A DNA stretch of 64,000 nucleotides, taken from Amphiduros pacificus (lineage: Eukaryota; Annelida; Polychaeta; Phyllodocida; Hesionidae). The notes beneath the pieces are model-generated. The model worked only from the letters and a program-made list of their open reading frames with translations. It searched no databases and had not been told where the DNA came from. The stretch spans positions 48,832,556-48,896,555 of the forward strand of contig OX439001.1 in the NCBI GenBank assembly GCA_949316495.1. Direction: 5' to 3'. The position numbers and the translations under genes are program-made. Positions 35,501 through 47,838 of the stretch are shown here, in pieces. Positions within the stretch are counted from its first letter, which is position 1. Each line of letters starts with the position of its first letter.

Positions 35501-38500
35501 GTTGGTATTAGATTCTAGGAGGCCAGTGCAGTTGGTATTAGATTCTTGGAAGCCAGTGTAGATGGTATTAGATTCTCAGAGGCCAGTGTAGTTGGTATTA
35601 GATTCTCAGAGGCCATTGTAGTTGGTATTAGATTCTAGGAGGCCAGTGCAGTTGGTATTAGATTCTCAGAGGCCAGTGTAGTTGGTATTAGATTCTCAGA
35701 GGCCAGTGTAGTTGGTATTAGATTCTAGGAGGCCAGTGCAGTTGGTATTAGATTCTTGGAAGTCAGTGCAGTTGGTATTAGATTCTAGGAGGCCAGTGCA
35801 GTTGGTATTAGATTCTCAGAGGCCAGTGTAGTTGGTATTAGATTCTCAGAGGCCAGTGTAGTTGGTATTAGATTCTAGGAGGGCAGTGCAGTTGGTATTA
35901 GATTCTAGGAGGCCTGTGCAGTTGGTATTAGATTCTTCGAAGCCAGTGCAGTTGGTATTAGATTCTTGGAAGCCAGTGTAGATGGTATTAGATTCTAGGA
36001 GGCCAGTGCAGTTGGTATTAGATTCTTGGAAGCCAGTGCAGTTGGTATTAGATTCTCAGAGGCCAGTGTAGTTGGTATTAGATTCTAGGTGGCCAGTGCA
36101 GTTGGTATTAGATTCTTGGAAGCCAGTGCAGTTGGTATTAGATTCTAGGAGGCCAGTGCAGTTGGTATTATATTCTAGGAGGCCAGTGCAGTTGGTATTA
36201 GATTCTTGGAAGCCAGTGCAGTTGGTATTAGATTCTTGGAAGCCAGTGCAGTTGGTATTAGATTCTTGGAAGCCAGTGCAGTTGGTATTAGATTCTTAGA
36301 AGTCAGTGCAGTTGGTATTATATTCTTGGAAGCCAGTGCAGTTGGTATTAGATTCTTGGAAGCCAGTGCAGTTGGTATTAGATTCTCAGAGGCCAGTGTA
36401 GTTGGTATTAGATTCTCAGAGGCCAGTGTAGTTGGTATTAGATTCTAGGAGGCCAGTGCAGTTGGTATTAGATTCTTGGAAGCCAGTGTAGATGGTATTA
36501 GATTCTCAGAGGCCAGTGCAGTTGGTATTAGATTCTCAGAGGCCAGTGTAGTTGGTATTAGATTCTCAGAGGCCAGTGTAGTTGGTATTAGATTCTAGGA
36601 GGCCAGTGCAGTTGGTATTAGATTCTCAGAGGCCAGTGTAGTTGGTATTAGATTCTCAGAGGCCAGTGTAGTTGGTATTAGATCTTAGGAGGCCAGTGCA
36701 GTTGATATTAGATTCTTGGAAGTCAGTGCAGTTGGTATTAGATTCTAGGAGGCCAGTGCAGTTGGTATTAGATTCTCAGAGTCCAGTGTAGTTGGTATTA
36801 GATTCTCAGAGTCCAGTGTAGTTGGTATTAGATTCTCAGAGGCCAGTGCAGTTGGTATTAGATTCTTGGAAGCCAGTGCAGTTGGTATTAGATTCTTAGA
36901 AGTCAGTGCAGTTGGTATTATATTCTTGGAAGCCAGTGCAGTTGGTATTAGATTCTTGGAAGCCAGTGCAGTTGGTATTAGATTCTCAGAGGCCAGTGTA
37001 GTTGGTATTAGATTCTCAGAGGCCAGTGTAGTTGGTATTAGATTCTAGGAGGCCAGTGCAGTTGGTATTAGATTCTTGGAAGCCAGTGTAGATGGTATTA
37101 GATTCTCTGAGGCCAGTGCAGTTGGTATTAGATTCTCAGAGTCCAGTGTAGTTGGTATTAGATTCTCAGAGGCCAGTGTAGTTGGTATTAGATTCTCAGA
37201 GGCCAGTGTAGTTGGTATTAGATTCTTGGAAGCCAGTGTAGATGGTATTAGATTCTCAGAGGCCAGGGCAGTTGGTATTAGATTCTTGGAAGCCAGTGCA
37301 GTTGGTATTAGATTCTAGGAGGCCAGTGCAGTTGGTATTAGATTCTTGGAAGCCAGTGCAGTTGGTATTAGATTCTTGGAAGTCAGTGCAGTTGGTATTA
37401 TATTCTTGGAAGCCAGTGTAGTTGGTATTAGATTCTTGGAAGTCAGTGCAGTTGGAATTATATTCTTGGAAGCCAGTGCAGTTGGTATTAGATTCTTGGA
37501 AGCCAGTGCAGTTGGCATTAGATTCTTGGAAGCCAGTGTAGTTGGTATTAGATTCTCAGAGGTCAGTGCAGTTGGTATTAGATTCTAGGAAGCCAGTGCA
37601 GTTGGTATTAGATTCTAGGAGGCCAGTGCAGTTGGTATTAGATTCTTGGAAGCCAGTGCAGTTGGTATTAGATTCTAGGAGGCCAGTGCAGTTGGTATTA
37701 GATTCTTGGAAGCCAGTGCAGTTGGTATTAGATTCTTGGAAGTCAGTGCAGTTGGTATTAGATTCTTGGAAGCCAGTGCAGTTGGTATTAGATTCTTGGA
37801 AGCCAGTGCAGTTGGTATTATATTCTTGGAAGCCAGTGCAGTTGGTATTAGATACTCAGAGGTCAGTGTAGTTGGTATTAGATTCTAGGTAGCCGGTGCA
37901 GAAGGTTAAACATACCTGGAAGCTTTTGCAGTTAGTTATTACAAGTGTATATACAATTTTAAAAGGTTGTCAATATGGAAAATGAAGGAAATGATTCTTT
38001 TTAGATGCTGCAGATGAGGAGACCGATCCAGTCGGATACTCGCAGTACTCCTGGGCCCTCACACACCAGTCAAGAATCAACTACATATTCCAACTACATA
38101 AAAGTAAAAATGTATGTAAAATTTCTTGATTATAAACTTTTACTATTTTTTTTGTTATTTATTGTATTCTTTGTTTTATCATGAGGTATTCTGATATTGT
38201 ATATATATATATAATTGTATGCCAGATGAAATAAAATCAAGGGATCGTGTTGTAAATTATGTTGTGATATGCATACAGCCCACGTGTGGATGTTTTGGTG
38301 GATCAGCCGTGGAACCAGAGGATGTTGGGGAAGAGCACGAGAATGAAAGGAGGGCTTGGTTGGACTTCATGAGGGCTTGTACTGATAGGGCAAAAGGTAA
38401 GAGAACATCATCATCTGTAATCCACTCATTTTATCATTTGTTCCAAGTCGCAATAATCGGCTCTGATACATTATCGATCTGATGCATTCATATGTATACA

Positions 38501-41500
38501 CAAGATCCTTTACATGCTTTCAATATCTATTCCAAAAGGGAAGTGCATTAAGCGGTGTCCAACTTTATATCTTCTCTTTATTGTTATACCATTTCGATAA
38601 ATCATAGTAATATAAACCATATCAGAATAAAGTGAAAATAGACTTCCCTTCAAGTGAACCAGTATTTCAAATATCATTGATTTGAACAAAATCATGTTTC
38701 TGGTGTGGCCCCTTGTCAAGTAGAGCCAGACATTCAGAAACAAATTAAAAATATATTGCACAAAATGGCCATTTGGTTTGATATATCTCAAAATGTATTT
38801 AAATAGAGTTTAACCTTATAGACTAAAAATAATAAATTAGATCAAATGCTTCCATAGATATAAAGTGAGGCGGTATTATAATTATTATTATCTACAGATC
38901 GAGATCACAAGGGTGTGAAAGGGAAGGCCTTTGATTCTACAGTGAAAGACATGAAAACGGATCTCTCTACACTGAAAAATTATGACGGAGAGGGTCCCAA
39001 CAGCGAGGTAAAATCCTGGATAATCTTAATTTTATTCTATTTCAAAATATAGGTTTTACTGAGTCTTATTCCCCTTTAATGGCTACTTTGGATTGTTTTT
39101 CTTCAGGTCTTAGTTACAATGCTAATGTTACATGTGGGCCGTCCAATCATCAATGACATGCTGGGCGAGCTGCAGGGACCATTTAAACTTAGGGTTACCG
39201 CTGCATTTAAGGTAATTATTTGATATGATTTACCTGTTTTGATATTGATAAAACGTTAGTTAATATTCGTGTGAAATTGCAAACATGAACTGGTGTGAAC
39301 ACGACTGACTGATTATCTGATTTCTCTTTATTATCACTAATTAGTGACATTTATCAACAAACACCAAGTTCTGCATATGTTTGGATGTTTTATTTAAAAA
39401 GAAAATGTAGTCTTGACATAAACATATTCCCGCGAACATGACATAAGCCAAATGCAAACCGTTTGAACTTGCTACAGGAAACAAGTCAAGTTCTTATTGT
39501 TTAATTCATTTGTAGAGTTCATCTGCTATTGAGAGTGCTATTAAGGGGCTGGCAGACCCTGCCTGGGGTAAGATGGAGCAAGCCACCGTAGCCATCCAGA
39601 ACACATTAGAACCCAAGCTAAAATCGTCAGTCATCAAATTGGTGGGAATAAAAAATACAGTCAAGGACAAAGTCAAAGGTATACAAATTGATATATCATC
39701 TGGAAGTTAGACGTTTGTTTTTTAATATTATACAGGAACAATATTTGACATTTACAGCAACATCGTCTCAGAAAATTTACAGTTTGTTGGATATGCATGT
39801 CACACCATATTTGCACGAGTCTTTCAAATATTTTGAGATCCCAGTAAGTTTGATAGAATTAGGAAGATTTATTTATGATAGGATTGAGTTATATGAATAT
39901 ACCTTGAGTGAATTAGATATGTCTACCATAGAGCACAATAGGCCTGTGTTCCAACTATATATCCTTACTCCTATTACAAAGAAACCTATCATGCAACATA
40001 GGAATCATCATTAAATATGAATTTCTATGCATTGATATGATATATTTATTAAATGTGATTATTTTAATTCTAAGATAATAGTTGGAACCCGAGTCACCTG
40101 TGTAGTATATTCCTATTAGCAAGAGAATGTATTGTCTTATGATGCTTAGTAATAACATCTTTTTGTGCATGGTTTGGTTGAATAGACATAATGATTCCTG
40201 TCTTTTAGATAAGTTTCTATCCCAGTTGGGTGGACTTCTGGATAAGCATGTTTCTCCTTACCTCAAGGAAGCTGTGCACAACTTTGAGGCTCCAGTGAGT
40301 ATATTCCTTGCAGTTATAACTTGCTCGCATCCATCACGTCCAGAAAACAATTCTCAAGCTGTCTATTTTATTCATTTTTTCCGGAAGAAGGACAAAAAAA
40401 TTTCCTCAATTTGGTTTTGTTATCCATTTATTCATTCGGGCACACTGAATGACAAGAGATATATGACGTTTTCTTCTTACCTTAAGGTCTACAATCCACA
40501 ATCAGTTTGAAGCATTTGGAGAGAACTTATATTTATATTTACGTAACTGCCTTCGGCTCCTACAGCACACATGGCGGACAAACTCTTTTAGTGATAATTC
40601 ATATTTTATGCCATGATCATATCTAAAATATCCCCCAAAAGATTGATTATTCTTTGGATGACATTAAATAAAGAAAATATAAAGACTTGATATTGGTCGC
40701 CAGCTGCAAAAACTGAGTCGCACCCGTTTTAACTACCATTATAACGGGTTCAATTTAAATTATAAAAATTTAAGACTAGCTGGTTAAGTTTACTTTTTCT
40801 GTGCTAAATTAACAAATAACATTACTTTGAACACGTTTAAGCCAAAAAAACATAAGTCTGTCCCAGTTTTTTCATTGTGGATTATAGACCTTAATTATCA
40901 TATCTCTTTGAAATATGTACTGGGATAGTGTGATTGATGGATAAACACATGAGATCAAATCGGCTCCCGTAATGAGTTTTCTCAATCAACTGGTTTTCTT
41001 AATCAATGTTATAATCACAAAAGGATAACATTATACCCAAAGCATTAACTTGTGTGAGTATCCACAATTGAACCGAGCCTGTTTATCCTGGCTTGAATTA
41101 GAACTAGTCCTTATAGGCCGTATTGTTTAAATACCTCAGACAGTGGCCAGTGGGACATCTTAGCTAAAACGGCATGTGGCCAAAGCTTGCACTTTACATC
41201 TTTTTAAGGCAATCACAATTAGCTAATATTCTCACAAAAAGGTCACCCACGAATCCAGTCACGAACCATAAGTATATGTTGTGGTGGAAAAAATAGAAAG
41301 TTTCAATGTATAAAAATTATTTATGAAAAATCAGAAATAGGCTTATCATTCCTGTGTACTCTTTTCATTAACAGGCCAAGAATGGATTTGATTCAGTCAA
41401 GGTTACCTTTGAAACCACTGTCACTGATATTAATGGAGACCCACAGCAGGTATATGAAGCTCATGATTTAATCCCCGAGTAATTTGATAACAATTCTATT

Positions 41501-43225
41501 TACTAATCAGCTCATGTGTTTGAATAAATAAAAAAAAGAATAGAAATATAATTGATTAATAAAGGGTCCGTGTTGGTTTAATTTGATAAGGTTGCCTTCA
41601 CACTGGACGCCATCCCAAGAACTGGTGGTTATGTCAAGGATATTACGGCCTTCAGTAGGGCTCTAGTAAAACCATTCTCAGATATGAAAGCAGCTTATCC
41701 AGAAGTATTCAGTCATGTCAACCCAAATAAGATAAAGGCTAAGACCGAGAAGAGAATGCTCAAGGTTTGGATTTCATAGTCTATTTTGGAGTAGCAGTTT
41801 TGTACATTGCAATTCACACAGTAATGAATAAATCTTAATTTAATGATTCGCCTAATTCTAAGATATACATTACATTACAATTTTATTAAAATCCTTATAA
41901 TTTTTGCAATGTATGACTCTAGTAAATCACTATTCTTAGATTCTTGATGCATGCATCTACACTCTGGAAAAGAAAATCAAAGCAGAAGGAAACCAGAACC
42001 TTGCCGCTTATAAGGCTGCCATATTAAAGGTAAATAGAAAAACAACTCAGAAATAACATGTAATTATTTTATGAAATCCACTTTAAAGAGACATTATCTT
42101 CTCAACAAATGCAATTGTTTTCAGGACTTAGAACATGACATTCAGATTGAACGCAACCGATTGGTAAAGGATATGGTGCGAGCGATATTCCTGGAAGGAG
42201 TCAAACGACTCTTCTTTGAAGAAAGCCCAGTGAGCACTCACAATCATTGTTATATTGCTGTTACTTTGTTGAATGTAAATAAGGGGTGGTTCATTTGGAA
42301 AAACATCTGTCACTCATGCTAAATGACTGGGGTTTGAATCTCGATTGGGACAAGTGCTTCTCTTATACAACATGGTCAAGAAAGAGAGATATCTGCTACT
42401 AGTTGTTTTCCATTCCAGCCAGTGTCCCAGGGCTGGTTATCAAAAGCCTTGGTTTCTGTTATCATGATGTCTATGTGATAATACAAAAGAAAGATCCTTA
42501 GTCACTCTTCGAAATGAGTAGGGAATTTAGTCCCAGTGACAGGTTTCTATCCACTTGATATAGCAAAACTAGTGCTAAAAAGATCACCAATACAAATAAA
42601 TCAAATCTGACAAATAAACTCTGACAAATAAACTCTGACAAAGAATGACCTTCCCTGTTGTTGATTAGGCTGGAGATGCTCTGGATATGATACCAGATGA
42701 AGTAGCAGAATTTCTCAATATCAAAGCCTTGCTGGAAGACATCATTGATTTCCTTATTGGCGAACCTATTGACATAAGTAAGTGGATTCCTGCTTTTATA
42801 CCGGTCAAAATCCAGGTCGCTATCTCAGCGCATTAGATAATGTGATCCTACTATGAACCTACAGTTATGATAATAGAGTTCTTTTTCTTAAAAGATGTGG
42901 ACAGTTTATGAGAACAAAACTTCATCGAAATATGTAAACCAAGATGGGAACTTTTATTTGCCCTTTATAGTAATTCAATTAAAGAGATTACAATATGATC
43001 ATAATAGTCAAGAAATTGTCAAATTCTAAAGAAATGGTTAAATTGTGCATGGACCTAATGTGAATGTCAAGTTATGGATGATTATTTGTTGAGTATTAAT
43101 TATACCATTTTCTAGTGATTGACCGCATGTATCCGATGCCAGACCAAGAAGATCAACAAGCTGTGAATGTCAGACCAGCTGAAGATATGCCGGGAGAAAT
43201 TCAGGAACACCAAGAGGTCCTCTAA
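32567..43225 (+). CDS. PH-domain protein resembling Niban/FAM129, 16 exons per isoform, 597 aa
   Basis: Exons: 32567-32612, 32770-32906, 34117-34260, 34546-34660, 38005-38111, 38279-38396, 38898-39007, 39107-39211, 39516-39678, then either 39758-39843 or 40209-40294, 41375-41449, 41591-41764, 41940-42029, 42125-42229, 42669-42777 and 43116-43225. Every junction is in phase with GT-AG introns. A PH-like domain covers about residues 70-218: first strands near GSWKQYYFVE, a KGTIMMGGYDV strand, and a closing helix ERRAWLDFMRAC. The rest looks mostly helical. The N-terminal helical segment before the PH domain and the helical C-terminal half match the plan of Niban (FAM129) proteins, stress-related regulators in vertebrates, but I judge this by layout only. 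No signal peptide or membrane helix, so cytosolic or membrane-associated through the PH domain. The start is one of two adjacent ATGs. Confidence 0.85.
33136..33547 (+). mobile_element. TTAA-flanked MITE, copy 1 (412 bp)
   Basis: Lies in intron 2 of the Niban-like gene. Ends are inverted repeats GGTCTATAATCCACAAT and, reversed, GGTCTATAGTCCACAAT (16 of 17), flanked by TTAA on both sides. No coding capacity. The TTAA target suggests a piggyBac- or Kolobok-type origin; the terminal bases do not settle which. Confidence 0.88.
35030..37905 (+). repeat. 30-bp minisatellite in intron 4, about 95 copies
   Basis: Unit GCCAGTGCAGTTGGTATTAG plus ATTCTTGGAA, period exactly 30. Three main variants alternate (TTGGAA, TAGGAG and TCAGAG forms). 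A block around 36270-36510 recurs 600 bp later at 36870-37110, showing a 20-unit internal duplication. The left edge (35040-35290) has the most diverged units. Since 30 is a multiple of 3 it yields repetitive ten-residue open frames that are not genes. Confidence 0.97.
39758..39843 (+). other. alternative exon 10a of the Niban-like gene
   Basis: 86 nt, acceptor TTTACAG and donor CCA|GTAAGT, phase 1 in and 0 out. Encodes 29 residues, 12 of them identical to exon 10b, including the core LLD-HV-PYL-E and the end F-E-x-P. Not usable together with 10b without a frameshift. Confidence 0.85.
40209..40294 (+). other. alternative exon 10b of the Niban-like gene
   Basis: 86 nt, acceptor TCTTTTAG and donor CCA|GTGAGT, same phases as 10a, 365 nt downstream of it. 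Exon 9 and exon 11 splice in frame to either copy. Skipping both gives a stop early in exon 11; including both gives a stop in exon 12. Confidence 0.85.
40486..40890 (-). mobile_element. TTAA-flanked MITE, copy 2 (405 bp), opposite orientation
   Basis: Lies in the intron after exon 10b. It is the reverse complement of copy 1 over its whole length with few differences, and has the same inverted ends and TTAA flanks. The close similarity suggests recent spread. Confidence 0.88.
42284..42650 (+). mobile_element. tRNA-derived SINE (diverged)
   Basis: A B-box-like GGTTTGAATCTCG is preceded by a diverged tRNA-like head and followed by about 250 bp of body. It ends in three copies of a 14-bp unit (CAAATAAACTCTGA). 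It lies in the intron before exon 15 of the Niban-like gene. Confidence 0.5.
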
Positions 43226-44820
43226 CTATTACTATATGGTGTTTGATTAGTTTTGATGTTTATATATGGTTGTTATATGTTGAAACAACAAGTTACACAC
43301 ACATACATACATGATGATAAATGCCACAATACTCTCTTAACACTATTTTGCATACATTTAAATTTGACCATAATAGTTAGAAAGTGTGCTACGCAAAAAT
43401 GGTTGATTTATTGGGCTATGGTTGGTTGCCCTTAGCGTTTTCTGTGAAATACCAACGATTCATTAGATTATGCGTTATCCGTGTTCATTTCAGAGACTTC
43501 AAAATACGATCTAAAATAAATCTTGAGAATCATGTATAACAGGACATCAAACACTTCAATAAGATAACCAACTGAAGGACGTTTGTGTGAAACAAGATGA
43601 GATAATATGAAGGAGTTGACAATACAGAAACTATGTTATCCAGGATAATGCAAAGTGCAAAATGCTATGCAGGGGTTATGATGGTTTATTCTATCAGCCA
43701 GCATCAATGATGCATTATAGAATGTCAGTACTCAACAACGAATAGAAGCTTGTCTGGGACAAAGGCTTTATATGTGGGTCAAATCAAAGTGAATAAAAAA
43801 ACTCACCCATTTCCTTTGTAAATTTCGTTTTGTGCAGTGTTTATATTATTTATTCATTTTTCTTTGGAAAATATTCTCGAAAGAATACTTTCAAAAAATA
43901 ATAATAATGAGATGGAAAAAAGATTAATATAAACTTTCCATGGTTACGCAAATGGTAAATAGCACATTTGCCATCTATAACAGATGCATGCTTTGTAGAA
44001 GATTTAAATTTGTCACCAAATACCTGTACCAGGAACCTATTGATTTTGTCTAAATGCTTTTAATTCTAGATTTAACTTCTAGTTCCAAGAATTCATAGAA
44101 TGACTGAATGGATTCTTAATGGCACATCGACATACTAAATGACTAAAAGCCATTTTGAAATGTTTAAAAAAATATTGCAATAGCAGTAAAATTATTGTAT
44201 AATTGTATAGCCAAATGAATGATGTGTAAAAGCACACAATAAACAATATAATTGCAAATATAATCAATATATTCGATATAGATATAAATGTCAAAGATAT
44301 TTATAATAAATGCTACAATTGCAAATGGTATATGAACAGACAATAAACATCACACTTTAAATGAACCAAAATCAAGTGAATGTGGTCTCTTAAGTCAATG
44401 TTAAACTGTGCATTGAACCCAACCTAACATTACTCCCCCATTGAAATGAATATAATAGAAAATTTATTGAAAAAGGAATAATAAAAGATGCATCTTTCCG
44501 GCACTTTTTGTCTTTGTGGATTCCCCAATTCTCTGCTTTAAATAGATTTTCAAGTTGACTTTGAATTGGAGGTTTCCACTTGATCTTTGGCAAAATAAAT
44601 AGCATATAGCTCTGCAGAAGAAGACTGTCAGGCAGTCAGAATATACACGTCCTTGTGGTGCGAATGCAGCCACTACAGTTTTATCTTCACAGTAGGAGCA
44701 ATTTGTGTAGATATAGTGGAAACCTTTATAAACTGAAATCTGTTTAGGTTTTTCTTGAACAACTTCTTTGAGTCTGTGGCATAGTAATTTTTGTATTTCT
44801 AGGGTATAATAATCTCTATC
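43226..44820. other. 3' flank of the Niban-like gene
   Basis: AT-rich. A likely poly(A) signal, AATAAA, is near 43793. A 147-codon minus-strand frame at 44464-44907 runs into the GC-rich repeat and has no recognisable domain. Confidence 0.4.
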
Positions 44821-44951
44821 CCCAATTGTGGCCGATGATCTCCCGGTGCCCGCACGGCAATCTGAATTGCCGGCCGATTTTGTAAAAAATACCCATCGGC
44901 CGGGCATCTTTATGCCTCAATCACATTTGCACCGGGTGCCGGCCGGGAAGT

Positions 44952-46270
44952 AACAATCAGCCGAATATAGTGTTATGTCACAAGAAATTCAGAATGGTGG
45001 TTTAAAATTATAAGATTTTGAACAGAAAGTAAAAGCCTTGAAAGCTTTATGGGTAAAAAGATTTGACAACAGGTAATAAACAAAAATGGAAAGCCGCACC
45101 TGCCGAATTTTTGAAAATATCTAATTTCTCTGAATATTTTTCATTTAATCAAGAACCATTAAAACAGTCATTTTCCAAATTCTATCAGGATGTACACAAT
45201 GCCTGGTCAGACTTACTTAGAATACCAGATGTACATGCTACTCCATTACAAATCCAAAGCCAAACTATTTGGCAAAACAGGTATATAACTAATTAATAAG
45301 AAAGCATATATGTGTGATAAATGGAGACAGCATGGCGTTAAAAGAATTTGTGATTTAATAAATGACAAAGGAGAATTTGTGTCTCAAAAAGAACTCAATG
45401 ACAAGTATGATCAAAAATGTAATTTTCTAAATGCTCTACAGGTGAGGCAAAGTATTCCATCAGAGTGGCGTAAAAAGATTAGTCAAACAAGAAAATATAC
45501 GTTTGAAAATATTGATGATATTGCATTTGTAGATGCCAAGAACAAAATATTTTATCTATCAAAAATTACTTGCAACCAAATATGCTGGTATTTTATTAAT
45601 TGTATAAGACAAGAGCCAGCATGTTTTGCTCTATGGAAAACTGACTATCCTGAATTAAATAACACATTTGATGATCTTCACATCATCATTTAGAATTTCA
45701 CATGATACTTTGCTACAAAGCTTCCTATACAAAATTATACACCGAATCATCCCATGTAAAGAAAAGCTTTACATCTGGAAAATTGAGAATACATCAGTTT
45801 GTAATTTTTGTGATGAAATTGACGATATTAGACATTTTTTTCTCTTCTGTCCAAAGGTAAAAGAATTCTGGTTATCATTTTTCAATTAGTGGAATCATAC
45901 CAGTAAGATTATAATTCCACAAAACTATAAAGACTTACAGTAAAGTATTTTATTTGGATTCCAAGTAGAGGATGAAGTCTTTGATGTACTAGACTATTGC
46001 ATTTTATTATCCAAATATTATATATATATATAAGCAACGATTACACAATGAAAACAACATTGATTTCTACAAGTATTTATATGAATTGAGATAAAAGTTA
46101 CAATCAACTTCACTGTATACAGTAACAAAAATATATTAGAACAGTTTAATAAATATCTATTTTTATATGAATCTCTTGGATGGAGTATAAGCATAGATTT
46201 CAGCTAGTGACACATATTGTAAATTCCTTAATAAAGTTGTTACAAAAAAAAAAAAAAAACAATCGGCTGA
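44952..46270 (+). mobile_element. 5'-truncated LINE with poly(A) and target duplication
   Basis: The body at 44965-46257 ends in a 16-base A run. The target AACAATCAGCCGA (44952-44964) is repeated as AACAATCGGCTGA (46258-46270). It holds the C-terminal part of a reverse-transcriptase ORF in three frames (at 45063, 45310 and 45668), so it is decayed. The last frame has the C-x2-C...H...C zinc-knuckle-like tail (VCNFCDE, then RHFFLFC), typical of LINE RT C-termini. Confidence 0.85.
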
Positions 46271-46382
46271 CTTCACAGTTTGCCGGGCGCCGGGGAGTTT
46301 ATCAGCAACAATCTGAGATAATCCGTAGCTGTGGTCACATTATTGAAGGGCACCGCACGGCACGTGCAAGACTGAATGGCAC

Positions 46383-46500
46383 AGACGTCTGTAGGATATC
46401 TTAAAGACGTCTAGATCATTTGACAGACGTCTGAAAGACATCCTAAAGACGTCTTGATCATTGACAGACGTCTGTAGGATATCCTAAAGATGTCTATGTG
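46383..46500. repeat. array of nested perfect palindromes
   Basis: About three units of 41-42 bp, built from CAGACGTCTG, TAGGATATCCTA and AAGACGTCT. Related units flank the modules at 46928-47000, 47168-47250 and 47836-47880. Confidence 0.85.
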
Positions 46501-47249
46501 ATATCGGAGGGAGCCCGGTGGATCATCTGACGATGGCCTGTGAACACATGAAATAAATTTTATTTTCACCGCACGATGCCACCGGCAGCCCTAAGATAAT
46601 CTGCCGATGTCCCTGCGGGACACTGCCGGGACCCTGCGGGACACTGCCGGGACCCTGCGGAACACTGCCGGGACTCTGCCGTGTACTTTAAGATGATATT
46701 TGCTGATAAGACATTGGGGAAACGCCGGCAACTTTAATGTTCCAGCTAAAAGTTCCCGATGACCCACCCGACGTCTTAAAGATGCCCAATTGTGGCCGAT
46801 GATCTCCCGGTGCCCACATGGCAATCTGAACTGCCTGCCGATTTTGTAAAAAATACCCATCGGCTGGGCATCTTTACTGAAACCGGTGCAAATGTGACTG
46901 AGGTTTAAATCTGGGTAATGATCTAGATGTCTGTAGGATATCCTACAGACGTCTGTCAAATGAGACAGACGCCTTTAGGATATCATACAGACATCTGTGG
47001 CATCTAATGCCTCAGTCACATTTGCACCAGGCGCCGGCCGGGAAGTAACAATCGGCCGACTTCCCAATCTGCCAGGCGCCGGGGAGTTTATCAGCAACAA
47101 TCTGAGACATGCCGTTGCCATGGTCACATTATTGAAGGGCACCGCACGGCACATGCAAGATGAAATGACACAGACGTCTGCAGGATATCCTAAAGACGTC
47201 TGTCTCATTGACAGACGTCTGTGAGATATCCTAAAGACGTCTGTCTCAA

Positions 47250-47838
47250 ACTGTTAAAACAATATTGTTGTACTTTTTATGGTGCTCCTCTGTGGTCACT
47301 CCAAAGTAAAGAAGTGAAAAAATTATGTGTGGCTTGGAGAAAAGCTCTAAGGAAAGTATGGAAATTATCGCCTCTCACACATTGTGATGTGGTGGCTCTA
47401 CTGTCCAACAGTGTGCCACTTGAGTTGAGTTTGAGGCAGAGGTTTATGAAATTTATACAGAAGGCCATGGATCACAAATCGCCGGTACTGAGTAGTGTGG
47501 CTAAAATTGCTATTCTAAATCCATGGTCGAACAGTTCTATTAATTATTGTGATATTGTTTTTAATTATAATATTGATATGAGATGTATGCCACAATGCAT
47601 TGGTCAGCAATGGCACTCAGGTGTAAATGAAACATTGATGTGCAATATAAGTGTTCTGAATGAGATGATTAAAATTAGAGATGGTTTTAGAGTATGTGAT
47701 ATTTTAAGTCATGACGATGTAATTGATGTAATTTATGATATAACTGTCAATTAATGTTTGTAAACACACTTTCCATTGTAAATAGTTCCCAAATTGCCAT
47801 GTTTTTATGTGCGAAATAAAGATATTATTATTATTTGA
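47250..47838 (+). mobile_element. 5'-truncated LINE 3' end
   Basis: An open frame of about 165 codons resembles the C-terminal domain of LINE reverse transcriptases (YCCTFYGAPLW, then AWRKALRKVWKL). A short 3' UTR follows, with AATAAAG and an (ATT)n tail. It is inserted within the palindrome array of the GC-rich repeat. The frame is intact over the remaining part, so insertion is probably fairly recent. Confidence 0.8.

Noticed and set aside
36072-37888. Repetitive ten-residue open frames on both strands
   Set aside because: They are by-products of the 30-bp minisatellite lying inside an intron.
35030-37905. CRISPR-like array
   Set aside because: Units abut with no unique spacers, and the context is an animal intron.
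44464-44907. 147-codon minus-strand open frame
   Set aside because: It runs from AT-rich flank into the GC-rich repeat, shows no domain, and lacks splice or start support.
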